27,603 nt of DNA, from positions 1-27,603 of the forward strand of contig JAQGAU010000474.1 in NCBI GenBank assembly GCA_034698045.1, in the 5' to 3' direction. Source of the DNA: Paramacrobiotus richtersi (taxonomy: Eukaryota; Tardigrada; Eutardigrada; Parachela; Macrobiotidae). The position numbers were made by a program, and so were the translations under genes. The number at the start of each line of letters is the position of its first letter. Position 1 is the stretch's first letter. The notes under the pieces were generated by a model that made no database searches, had not been told where the DNA came from, and was given only the letters and a program-made list of their open reading frames with translations. This document shows, piece by piece, positions 1 through 8,147 of the stretch.

Positions 1-215
1 CTAAGTTCGTACACCGAAAAAAAGGGCATGGAATTCTCTACATAACCATGTATGATTCGAAAAAGTGGCAAACACTTTAACCGGCTCCGAGCTGTCGTCT
101 TAATACACTGATCAAGAAACTGCTAGTCATAAAAAGGTTCAAAGGTCAATTGCCATAATTTAGGTCTTACTTGCAATCAAGACCTTTACGATAACGTTAT
201 TGATGTTACTGTTAG

Positions 216-956
216 GACATTGGGATTTTCGGCCGGGCAGTCTGCATCTTCTACAACTACATCCTACGTGTGGTCAGCATTGTCCCAGTCATGTGCCACG
301 TACTCATTGCCCTTAACCGCTTGTGGGCCGTTCGGTATCCCATCCACTACCGCAGCAAACACAACATGAAAACCGCCATTTTGATCTGCTTGGCCATGGT
401 GGGGTACGTGCACCTTGCCAATTTGATCCCCTTCTGCATCTACCTACCATACCGCTACCAAGCCATCACCGAATCAACAGGCAAATGCACGGACGCTTAC
501 ACCCTGGTGTACTGGTCCCGCGCCGACAATATTCTCAACCGATTCGTCCCACTGTTCTTGATTATTATCGTCTATATCTACTTGATTTTCAAGCGGTTCA
601 TCAGGAAGCAGAAAGTGGTGAGTAGGGAAAATACCAGGAACATGACGATGACAGGGACAACTGGGAGTTTGAAAGCGCGCCAGGGTATAACGAGATCGCA
701 ACAAAGAGGTGAGAGAAATCCAGTGTCTACGCTGGATCGGAAAGTTGTACGGCCGTTTCTGGTCCTGACGTTGACGACCGCCGGGGTGGTGGTGTGCTGG
801 TTGACACTGGATATCATCTACTTTTGTCAGTGGTTCGTGGGGATGAGCATTTCACCGACGGTGTTTAAGGCGTTTCAGATGCTGTACACGCTGCAGATTC
901 TGTTTGATCCAGTGATGTGGATTGTTAGTCTGCGTTTTCGTGGGCCTAATGCCTGA
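216..956 (+). CDS. Class A (rhodopsin-like) GPCR, C-terminal exon (5' part absent)
   Basis: Encodes roughly TM3 to TM7 of a seven-helix receptor in the plasma membrane. A splice acceptor (pyrimidine-containing stretch ending TTACTGTTAG at 215) opens the frame at 216, which fits better than the internal GTG at 270. In order: a TM3 cysteine shortly after the exon start, TM3 ending in ALNRLWAVRYP (NRL at the DRY position), hydrophobic TM4, a second loop with a Cys, TM5 (LFLIIIVYIYLIF), a long basic third loop, TM6 with a VVCW core, and TM7 ending FDPVMWI (DPxxW instead of NPxxY). A short tail ends in TGA at 956. TM1 and TM2 must lie in exons upstream of the window or in 1-215, where I could not find them. 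The ligand cannot be told from sequence. The family call is firm; the changed DRY and NPxxY motifs suggest a divergent, lineage-expanded receptor. Confidence 0.85.
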   Translation, partial: DIGIFGRAVCIFYNYILRVVSIVPVMCHVLIALNRLWAVRYPIHYRSKHNMKTAILICLAMVGYVHLANLIPFCIYLPYRYQAITESTGKCTDAYTLVYWSRADNILNRFVPLFLIIIVYIYLIFKRFIRKQKVVSRENTRNMTMTGTTGSLKARQGITRSQQRGERNPVSTLDRKVVRPFLVLTLTTAGVVVCWLTLDIIYFCQWFVGMSISPTVFKAFQMLYTLQILFDPVMWIVSLRFRGPNA

Positions 957-990
957 TTAGCTATTTCCTGGTACTGTTTTAAAAAATGCA

Positions 991-1641
991 TTTAAGGCCA
1001 TACCGTTTTCGAGAAAGTGGCTTTGCACAAGTTCTTTTTGTGTTGCTTTGGAAATAAACATGACTGTTTTGAGTTTTTGATGTTGTTGCACGTTGATTCC
1101 ACTAGCTTGAAATCATTTTTTCAGTGACCCAAACCGGCGCGTTCATTTTAAATGTATTTTAAAACTTTAAACTTTGGTACCATTTTGTCGGAGCTTCGCA
1201 TGCATCTTTTTTAATTTGAAAATGGTATCGCATACACAATTGTAGTACTCGGTTCTTTATATGAGCTTTTTTCGAAAAAAACTTTTAAAAGAATTTATTG
1301 CAAAAAAACGTTTTAAAAAAGCGTTTTTTTGTAATAACTTGGTTCAAAACTTGTTTTCCAAAAAAAGCCCATTTAAGGTGCCGGGTAATGCAATTGTACA
1401 TGCCATACTATTTTGAGACTGCGAAATATGCTTGCGCAATCCGCTAAAATGGTACCAAAGTTTTGAAGTTTAAAATGCATTTTAAAATGAACGCGCCGGT
1501 TTGGCTCAGTGGAAAAATTTTTGTTAGCTAGAGTAATCAATGTACAGCAACACTAGAAAAGCAGAACAGCCAAGTATATAAGCGAAACAACTCCAATCAG
1601 ATCTGCCAAGATCACTTTGTCGGGATAGTTATTCCCTTAAA
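991..1641. repeat. Long imperfect inverted repeat (foldback), arms of about 320 bp
   Basis: The left arm (about 991-1308) matches the reverse complement of the right arm (about 1318-1641) almost end to end. Shared blocks include CAAACCGGCGCGTTCATTTT (1130-1149, and its complement near 1482-1502), GGTACCATTTT, CAATTG and the outermost AAAGTG block. The centre is a near-perfect A/T-rich hairpin (1295-1310 against 1322-1337, one mismatch). Weaker similarity may reach the GPCR stop codon on the left and about 1670 on the right. There is no coding frame inside. It could be a foldback or MITE-type DNA transposon, or a head-to-head duplication of 3'UTR sequence. No clear target duplication was seen. 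Confidence 0.8.
1053..1058 (+). promoter_or_regulatory. Candidate poly(A) signal of the GPCR gene
   Basis: AATAAA lies about 97 nt after the GPCR stop codon. It is inside the left arm of the long inverted repeat; the matching position in the right arm has TATATA rather than AATAAA. Confidence 0.45.
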
Positions 1642-2177
1642 AAGCTGTTATAGTGCTGTTCGAATAGTCCTTTAGCGGAGGTCATTTCTGGCTCTTTTTT
1701 GTGAACGGCAATATACCAGAGAAAACGTCAACAGCACAGCAAATTCAAATAATTCCAATAAAATATGTTCGCATTACAGTATCAGTATATGGTAATAATT
1801 GTTAATGTCTAGTCCTGTGGTATTCAACGGAACTCATTTCTTTGATGTAAGCAGAAGGACAGTAGTGAAACGTATACGTATTCGAATTAGTATATTATTA
1901 ATAAGCTCATTTACTTAATGCACCCAGTATTGTCAACATCAATCTAAACATGTCGGATGTTATTCAAACGGGGATATCCCATCTCATAATTTGTGATAAT
2001 TATAGAGCTCATCATGATGCCACATCATTAATCAATGCATACGAAGAAATGTCAAGCCCTTCCCTTGAAAGTAATATTGACACTTCCACAGCGGTTAATT
2101 TCCGGTCGCATACAAAGCAACAAAATTATCCCTTCGTGTTGATTATGCGTATATATCTATGGAAAATCATTACATGA
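1642..2177. other. Spacer without recognisable genes
   Basis: AT-rich sequence. A 75-codon open frame at 1950-2177 has no recognisable motif and is not supported as a gene. No repeat or RNA gene was recognised. Confidence 0.5.
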
Positions 2178-2453
2178 ACGTTGTGGATTAAGCACCGCAG
2201 CAGTGTGACAGCATCGCGAGGAAAGCCGAAAACGGGATGGTTTTCGAGAACTGGTAAGTGCAGACTCCTTTTTCTCAGCAGTATAATCGTCCAGACCACC
2301 GAATTATTATAACATCGATCCATTTTCACTTTTTCAGGAATAAATGTAGATGTACGAGTACTGCGTGAACGACATCCATCTTTTATCACAATCCAAGAAT
2401 ACAACGCAAACTTTCCTGTAGCTTCTGCTTGCATGCTAATTAGCGTGTTTTAA
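2178..2453 (+). CDS. Possible terminal exon pair of an unknown protein
   Basis: Not recognised. Two open stretches join cleanly across a predicted 84-nt intron (2254-2337; donor CTG|GTAAGT, acceptor CACTTTTTCAG). The first open stretch runs from after a TGA at 2175 to 2253, and the second from 2338 to the TAA at 2451. The joined frame splits a Gly codon and gives about 64 residues, basic in the first half, including GINVDVRVLRERHPSF at the junction. Intron size and consensus match the introns of the 3.6-9.2 kb gene. The upstream exon start is unknown. It could be the 3' end of a gene or a fortuitous frame. Confidence 0.3.
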
Positions 2454-3240
2454 AGTTCCAGATTTATGACAGCGAAAAGTAAATATTTCGTGCATGCAAC
2501 ATAGAAGCTGTTCAAACAAACGGTACAGCTTGATAACATGGTATATGCTTCATAAGTTATTATGTTTGTACGGAATGTGGTTACATCTATACACGAATTC
2601 TGATACAATCAGAAAATGTCCCGAGTGCAGACTGTTTAGATTAATTCTCTGCCGTGATTTATTTTTAAAAAACCGTGTCCATGCATAGTTTTTTTGAGTA
2701 TTTTTGTTTTTTTACTTGTGGGAAACAGTACAGTACCATACCATTCGTTTGCAAAAAGACTCAAAATAATACAGAATGTACTGTAGCCGATAGATAACGC
2801 GCGTTACTCATCCGCGTATATATGCATATTATTCATAATCAATAAGGCTTTTCCGGACTCGAGCAATGCTTTCCAAACCAAAAGATCTAGAATTTCAAAC
2901 ACGTATTCCGAGTGCGCAGCTGTAAAGAGTTCATAGTAGCAAGCGCTGTTTCATTTGCAAGTAAAAAAAAAAAAAAAATTTATTACTATACTGTATATAT
3001 AATTCTAATTTCCTAATTATACCAGTAATAGCGGATAATTAAATTTATTGGGCAAAAGCCTCCGACACAAAAAACAACTGCACAGGCACATACAGCGGAT
3101 AAACAAACTGCAGCGCTGTACATGGACGAATTAATGACTTTTGAAGAACAAAACATCCAGGTTTCAATAAATTCGTGCACTTCAGTATTTACCAACTGCT
3201 TCGCAATACGAGCCCTGCGTTTTGCCTTTTGGAATCTTGG
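2454..3240. other. Spacer with a 16-nt poly(A) tract
   Basis: A run of 16 A lies at 2963-2978, preceded by GT and followed by TTTATT. No coding frame, RNA gene or other repeat was recognised. The A-run could be a retroposon tail, but no element body could be identified upstream. Confidence 0.5.
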
Positions 3241-3245
3241 ATACT

Positions 3246-3589
3246 ATAGCGTGTAAGATGTTGTACGTACAGGTGACAGTGATCGTACTGATTGTGTGAA
3301 TGGGGATCTCCCCATTAGCATTCTGAAGTCATAATGCGTAGCAGAATCTTTCTAAACAAGTCAGTGTTGATCTGGCCTGTGCGCCAACCGGGCTAGCTTG
3401 CTTATCACGTTACGTACGTTTGTTCGTTCCCTAATTTCCCTAATAAAAATCCTGATTGTCGTTGTGTGCTTGTGCGTGATCGTGTAAAGAGTAGAGTAAC
3501 CTTTCTGATCTGTAAATCCACCGCCTGTTGTATCGTACTGGCGAGCCTGATCGGCAACCCAGTTCGAGTGTGCAAGATCACATGTTGTA
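3246..3589 (+). repeat. 5' LTR of the non-autonomous retroelement
   Basis: 344 bp, about 96% identical to 5866-6210. It contains the palindrome GGGGATCTCCCC and an AATAAA at 3442-3447. It ends at ATGTTGTA; a Met codon at 3579 in this end is in frame with the downstream exon, so LTR sequence may even provide the start codon. Confidence 0.8.
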
Positions 3590-3607
3590 TGGCGCTACCT
3601 GTGTTTC
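3590..3607 (+). promoter_or_regulatory. Candidate primer-binding site
   Basis: TGGCGCTACCTGTGTTTC directly follows the 5' LTR. An initial TGG complementary to the CCA end of a tRNA is the rule for LTR-element primer sites. The tRNA was not identified. Confidence 0.4.
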
Positions 3608-3626
3608 TTACCATCGTTCCTACCTA

Positions 3627-3951
3627 ATGTCATCCCGAAACAGTCGAGTCCTACCTTCTAACGAAGAATCCGATTTTGAGACAGTCGAGCAGCAGAAACA
3701 GAAAGCCAAAGCAGTCCCCGTACCGATAATCACCAAGCCGTCACTAAAACCCCCCAAGCTCTTCACGACGCCCGCGACGCCCAGGAAGACGTCCTTCAAG
3801 ATCCCGAAGCAGTCCGACACATCCAAAACAAAGAAGAACGTTCCAGCTACCAAGCAGAGTCAGGAGAAGTCGAGTGCAAAGCGTCCAGCGACTCCAACCG
3901 TTCAAGAGCCTGCGAAGAAGGCATCGTCCACCAAAGTTACCAAGACACCTG
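3627..3951 (+). CDS. First coding exon (A) of a basic, Ser/Thr/Pro/Lys-rich coiled-coil protein gene
   Basis: Open frame starting MSSRNSRVLPSNEESDFE (ATG 3627; an alternative upstream ATG at 3579 lies in the LTR end). It is low-complexity and strongly basic, with repeated TPATPRKT, KKNVPATK and KRPATPT patterns like disordered, proline-directed-kinase or microtubule/DNA-binding tails. It ends at a good donor, CACCTG|GTGAGT (intron from 3952), after one base of a codon. The acceptor at 7639 restores the codon as Gly and continues the same composition (RGSPAAKTGN), so the two exons very probably belong together. The exon lies wholly between the two LTRs. It may be a captured host exon or a gag-derived exon adopted by the host gene. 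Confidence 0.6.
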
Positions 3952-4140
3952 GTGAGTCGTGAATTGCGTTATTTTGTTCCCGGTGACCGTAAAAGAACGT
4001 TACTTCCGCGAGTTAAGCACTTTTCATCTTTCGAAAATAAAGGTCATTTTGCAAATTTCCTGTATGTGCCTGAATTTTGCCTGTATTTTCTGTGAACTGT
4101 CTGGGTCAAAGTCTCGGTCAACTTTGTTTGTTTGAACCCT

Positions 4141-4625
4141 TTCGCCCTTGAATTACCGTACTCCTGTCTCTTGCGTATAATTTCACTTCCCCATTCCTAC
4201 TGTGCTGATCCCGCTGTATGTGTCCCGAATTACCAATACCTTCTTCCGTACCATATTGTTTCAGCACTGATACCGTACCGTTGCATACCGCAGTACCAAT
4301 ACCGTTGTTCCTTCAGCATTGTAAAGTTTACGCATTTATACCGCATTGCTGTGCCAGTATACCGAAGTACAGTACCGATACCGCTGATTTACCGTACACA
4401 TTTACCAACGTGCCGCATTAGTGTGTGCCTCGGTGTACCGTATGCACTGTACCGTTTTGTTTATTTCCGCTTACGATATTCGGAATTAAGCTTTTGAGCG
4501 CAATCATTGTGCATTACCGTGTGTACTACCGTTGCTGCCGTGTTTTATCCTGTTTCAGGTACCGTTCAACATCATACGCTGTCCGATACCTTCAGTTCAG
4601 TATTTACCGTATCAACAACCGTACC
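4141..4625. repeat. TACCG-rich tract
   Basis: The pentamer TACCG occurs about 15 or more times in under 500 bp, often as ATACCG, GTACCG or TTACCG, with irregular spacing, so it is not a simple tandem array. It continues at lower density through the gag-like region to about 5580. Three overlapping open frames here are rich in Tyr-Arg and Val-Pro because of the motif and are not supported as proteins. Confidence 0.55.
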
Positions 4626-4627
4626 AA

Positions 4628-5294
4628 ATGGCCAGCATCGAAGAAGCTATCAATTCAGCATCACCGGAGACACGGAACATTTTCAGAAGCATGATGGAGG
4701 AGCAGCTTATACTGACTAAAGAAGTTTCAACATGGAAGAAGCTATACAAAAATTTGTTGGAAGAATTTGAATAGTTATCGCCGTTATCAAGAACTGAAGC
4801 ATCAGCAGCCTACCGACGGAAAACGTAAGTCTCCTGACCATTCACGCAGTAATTGGCGTAATCGATCAAGAAGTAGAAGTTGTTCTCTTGCGAAATACGA
4901 GCGTGATTTGCCTGTTACCAAATGATTCATTCCGAAAAGTCAAGTAAATTTCGATACGTACCGTTTACGTAATGGAAAGCTTTTCTGTCCTTTATGCAGA
5001 GATTTCAAGCACAGTTTCCGGCAGTGTCATAAAGCAAACCATTGAATTGTTTGCGAAATACCTCGAATTTGCCCTGACCATGTAATCAAAAATGTGCAGC
5101 GTAACTATGATGACTACCTTAAAGATGCTGAGCATGAATACTTGCGCAGGTTAGAATCCGAAAGACATTATGAACCACGGAATATCAGAAGTTCGTATCG
5201 TACCGATTCCCCATCGTTCTCCGCATCCCACCAGCAGCATACCTTGCGCAGAAGTGAACAGTATTACCGTTCATTATTCCGATGTGAACGATAA
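4628..5294 (+). pseudogene. Decayed gag-like frame with zinc-binding cluster
   Basis: It starts MASIEEAINSASPETR with an acidic, helical N-terminus. After a TAG at 4772 the reading continues in another frame through a short Arg/Ser repeat (about 4865-4895) and then a cysteine/histidine cluster (CPLC followed by FRQCHK, about 4991-5040), like a nucleocapsid zinc finger. That frame is interrupted by TGA at 4923 and 5043. It ends with a Tyr/Arg/Glu-rich tail and TAA at 5292. Position and order (acidic helical part, RS part, zinc cluster) fit a gag protein of the surrounding LTR element. No enzyme domains follow. Family assignment is inferred from layout, not from recognised homology. Confidence 0.5.
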
Positions 5295-5355
5295 GTCAGA
5301 TTCTGTTCCCGTACATGTATTTGAAGCTGCGAAACTGAATTAAAAATTACCCACG

Positions 5356-5619
5356 ATGAGTAAAGTTTCACCAGTCCCGATTACTTATTCAGAAGCATTC
5401 ATACCGCAGCGCAGTCCAATAATTACTGAAGTGCATTCAGTCAAGAGGCAAATTTTCTCAAGTGATAGTAATGATACTGAATCTGGAAATGCCGTAAATA
5501 AGCCGGAAATTTCGGCGATATCCGTACCGAACGAAGATACCATAGTATCAGTGTCATTCGTACCGAATAACAGTACCGGAAGCAACAATAAGCTTTGCGC
5601 CCAGCCAAAGTTCGTATAA
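5356..5619 (+). CDS. Hypothetical open frame inside the LTR element
   Basis: 87 codons starting MSKVSPVPITYSEAFIP, Ser/Val/Pro/Asn-rich, with no recognised domain. It lies between the gag-like remnant and the 3' LTR and contains TACCG repeats in its codons. It could be a remnant of a longer element protein or chance. Confidence 0.25.
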   Translation: MSKVSPVPITYSEAFIPQRSPIITEVHSVKRQIFSSDSNDTESGNAVNKPEISAISVPNEDTIVSVSFVPNNSTGSNNKLCAQPKFV

Positions 5620-5865
5620 GAAGCAGAAAAAAAAGCCTCTCGGACCCGGATCAATTCCCGACCAAGCCATTGACCTTGGACTTAAGCCTTGAATCCGGAT
5701 CCTGGATCTCATTCAGTCAGTTAAGCCTGGAGTCCCGTAGATCCATCATATCGCACCTGGATCCTCCATTCATTCTACTTCCTAATGCTAACCTGTCCTA
5801 ACATCTTATTCCGGTATTGTTTTTATCTTGTGAGGCTAGTAATTTTCACGCTTAACGTTGAGGAT

Positions 5866-6210
5866 ATAGCGTGTAAGATGTTGTACGTACAGGTGTACAG
5901 CGATCGTACTGATTGTATGAATGGGGATCTCCCCATTAGCATTCTGAAGTCGTAATGCGTAGCAGAATCTTTCTAAACAAATAAGTGTTGATCTGGCCTG
6001 TGCGCCAACCGGGCTAGCTTGCTTATCACGTTACGTACGTTCATTCGTTCCCTAATTTCCCTAATAAAAATCCTGATTGCCGTTGTGTGCTTGTGCGTGA
6101 TCGTGTAAAGAGTAGAGTCACCTTTCTGCTCTGTAAATCCACCACCTGTTGTATCGTCCTGGCGAGCCTGATCGGCAACCCAGTTTGAGTGTGCAAGATC
6201 ACATGTTGTA
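5866..6210 (+). repeat. 3' LTR of the non-autonomous retroelement
   Basis: 345 bp, about 96% identical to 3246-3589, followed by ATACT (6211-6215), which copies the bases before the 5' LTR. It has AATAAA at 6063-6068 in the same orientation as the flanking gene, so transcripts starting in the 5' LTR could end here before reaching exon B. Confidence 0.8.
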
Positions 6211-6256
6211 ATACTTTAACCATGCACGCATGCTATTCCCACATCTGCAGTTTCAC

Positions 6257-6266
6257 TATATAAAAG
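6257..6266 (+). promoter_or_regulatory. Candidate TATA box
   Basis: TATATAAAAG with a TCAAAC initiator-like site about 28 nt downstream, placed just after the 3' LTR. The first ATG after it (6336) opens only a 29-codon frame (starting MSVQNFLLYVKEP). A core promoter is plausible, but no gene can be attached to it with confidence. Confidence 0.3.
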
Positions 6267-6634
6267 TTTTTTATCGACTATCTCAAACGCAACAACAATT
6301 CACAATAACAATCTCATTGGAATTTTTGAGCGCGAATGTCTGTTCAGAATTTTCTTCTATATGTGAAAGAACCAGTACTTCTACACTGTGGCAAATACGC
6401 TGTGTTCAAAACGCCAAAATTTTAAACCACAGAATCAGAATCAAGCACGACGCAGCGACCCTAAGTACGCAAAAGCCACTATTGCGGCATAGTTGTACCA
6501 CGTTTACTTATCGGTTATTCTTCCTTGGAGTTATCATGTAGAACCGACCACGGTAATGAAACAAAAACTGCAAAAGAACTAGTGAATCGAATACCGATGG
6601 GTCGTTTGTCGCGGTTAGAGAAACCGAGGCTGCA

Positions 6635-7099
6635 TTAGTTGTTTTTCTTCGCATCACACGTTTTCATCGTATCAGACGGCGCCCCTCCGACCGTACCGCC
6701 ATAAACACACAGCCGGTTGCTGAAAATAGAGGTGCAATGCTCACTTCGGGGTTGCAGTAGTGGTGGTAACTGTTCCCATGTACGCGTACTACTGATAGTA
6801 TTCAGAAGTAAGCAGGAATCCAGTAAAGTGATTTCCCCCGCAGAGCATATCTCTCCAGTCTTCACCCACCCATTGTATGGATGTTTTCCTCCAATACGGC
6901 CATAGCGCTTGTATGGACCAACGAGGTAAGCAGTACTGCACACACACCGTGACGGAACCGAATCCGTGTAAGTCACCCGTAAGGAAAATCGATCCCATGT
7001 TATCAGCGTTGTTATAATGTGTGTGCAGTACTGAAGAATTTGGTACTGAAGTATGCGCGACTGCAATCGAAAGGCAGCGGACGAAAGCCGGTTGTGCAA
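6635..7099 (-). CDS. Kelch-repeat protein fragment, antisense in the large intron
   Basis: On the minus strand the frame contains one clear kelch unit: TWEQLPPLLQPRSEHC, then a NRLCVYGG blade core, preceded by a second GG core (RIGGKHPYNGW). Kelch repeats fold as beta-propeller blades and usually bind proteins; the W..LPP...PR..H spacing and the GG doublet are the family signature. Only about 1.5 to 2 blades are present, while full propellers have five to seven, so this is one exon or a truncated copy. The stop is at the 6635 end. The N-terminal part of the frame (near 7000-7099) has no kelch character and may be intronic. The upstream exon is probably 7244-7511. Confidence 0.55.
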   Translation of the reverse strand: MHNRLSSAAFRLQSRILQYQILQYCTHIITTLITWDRFSLRVTYTDSVPSRCVCSTAYLVGPYKRYGRIGGKHPYNGWVKTGEICSAGEITLLDSCLLLNTISSTRTWEQLPPLLQPRSEHCTSIFSNRLCVYGGTVGGAPSDTMKTCDAKKNN

Positions 7100-7243
7100 T
7101 CAGCTAGCTACAGTAGGGCGCGTTTGCGCAGAAACGCATCCGCTTCTGGAAAGTGCATTTGAAATTCAGCTTTGTTGCAGTCTGTTTCGTTTGCAGCATG
7201 TCAGTTGAATTTTTTCGCTGCGCTGGCCAGATATAATACTTAC

Positions 7244-7511
7244 CAGTTCATTTTCAGTAACATATTCGCAAAATTCTTTAGCGACTTTCCATATTCCTGA
7301 TAACTCCATACTGATTTATTCAGTACGAGCAGCAGAGATGTCTTCCCTGAAAGCGCCAAGTGGAGCTTAGCGAAACCGGGATTCATTCTGGACGCATCCA
7401 AAATTCCATCGGATAAGTGCGTGGTGTATCCTGTAGCATTGCGTATGTTCCTCAGCGTGTCACTGCAAATCTGACGTTTGCTGGAGTTTGTTTTTGGCCA
7501 CGGTGTTTGGG
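7244..7511 (-). CDS. Probable upstream exon of the antisense kelch gene
   Basis: On the minus strand a good acceptor (pyrimidine-rich, ending TTTTGCTACCAG, just above 7511) and a good donor (AACTG|GTAAGT, exon end at 7244) bracket an 89-codon open frame. It contains SGKTSLLLVLNKSVWSYQEY. I do not recognise the domain. Direction and spacing make it the likely preceding exon of the kelch fragment. A downstream acceptor pairing with the donor was not fixed; the candidate is the AG before TCGCGCATACTTC near 7056. Confidence 0.45.
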
Positions 7512-7639
7512 CTGGTAGCAAAAGAAAGTGCCGTCTAATTTTTATTGAAAGCGGTTGAGCGAAACGCCCCTGTTAACTTGCATACACATATGCAGTGTTA
7601 TGTTATGATGATCATTGTTGTGCTTTTCTGCCCATGTAG

Positions 7640-7819
7640 GTAGAGGATCGCCAGCGGCAAAAACTGGAAACGTTGCCACTCCCCAAACAGTTCAACCTGT
7701 CGTACCTACCCGAGCGCTGTTAACTCCTCGCTCGGCGACGAAGTTCGTCGCTGAGCCGTCGCCGTTGAAATCGGTAAAATCAACCTTGGCCCCAAAGACC
7801 TCAGCAGGAATCCCTTCTC
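7640..7819 (+). CDS. Exon B of the basic/coiled-coil protein gene
   Basis: Acceptor CCCATGTAG|G at 7639, donor TTCTC|GTAAGT at 7820. The frame starts by completing the Gly codon begun in exon A and reads RGSPAAKTGNVATPQTV onward: Pro/Thr/Ser/Lys-rich, basic, apparently disordered, with TPRS and EPSPLKS motifs that look like proline-directed kinase sites. Phase and composition both match exon A, 3.7 kb upstream. Confidence 0.65.
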
Positions 7820-7886
7820 GTAAGTAGTTGCAAAAACCGTTCGTGTGCTGCACGGTAACACATCCCGTGAACTCTCGACGTTACAG

Positions 7887-8049
7887 GCATGATCGTTCAA
7901 AAGCTGATGGATTCTCCTACCAAGAACGCGTCCAAGCAGCCGCCTTTGTCGGGAATAGTCTGATCCGCAAGCCCGTGCCTGCGTTCACTCCGTCTCGAAA
8001 ACCAGGTGCGACCCAATTTCCCGTGGCGGTTGCGAATCCCAGCACACAG
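7887..8049 (+). CDS. Exon C of the basic/coiled-coil protein gene (acceptor ambiguous)
   Basis: The stronger acceptor (GACGTTACAG|G at 7886) is in phase with exon B and gives a frame with an SPTK kinase-site motif, but this hits TGA after 25 codons. A weaker acceptor (TTCAAAAG at 7903, intron 84 nt) gives an uninterrupted frame through RKPVPAFTPSRKPGATQF to the donor ACACAG|GTAACT at 8050. That frame joins exon D in phase 0. Either the weak acceptor is real or the exon carries a frameshift. Confidence 0.5.
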
Positions 8050-8147
8050 GTAACTGAGAAAACAGTAAGAGGAGAAGCACTCGGTATGCCGGGCGTTAGC
8101 GGCGATATTTGTTTGGTACGATGTGATCAGGGCTGTTGATGTTGTAG

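Larger units (their letters stand above)
3246..6210 (+). mobile_element. Non-autonomous LTR retroelement enclosing a host-like exon
   Basis: Two direct repeats (3246-3589 and 5866-6210) differ at about 14 positions plus one indel over 345 bp, roughly 96% identical. They are bounded by the same five bases, ATACT, at 3241-3245 and 6211-6215, as expected of a target-site duplication. A TGG-starting tract directly after the first repeat resembles a tRNA primer-binding site. The 2.3-kb interior has no recognisable protease, reverse transcriptase or integrase; it has a basic exon (3627-3951), a TACCG-rich tract, and a decayed gag-like frame with a zinc-binding cluster. The LTR ends (AT..TA) are not the usual TG..CA. 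The element therefore depends on a partner for movement, or is dead. Confidence 0.75.

Noticed and set aside
2963..2978. Poly(A) run as the tail of a retroposed gene
   Set aside because: No recognisable coding or SINE-like body lies upstream and no flanking duplication was found.
4132..4774. Several overlapping plus-strand frames rich in Tyr, Arg, Val and Pro
   Set aside because: The residues follow directly from TACCG repetition in different frames; only the last part (from 4628) has protein-like character.
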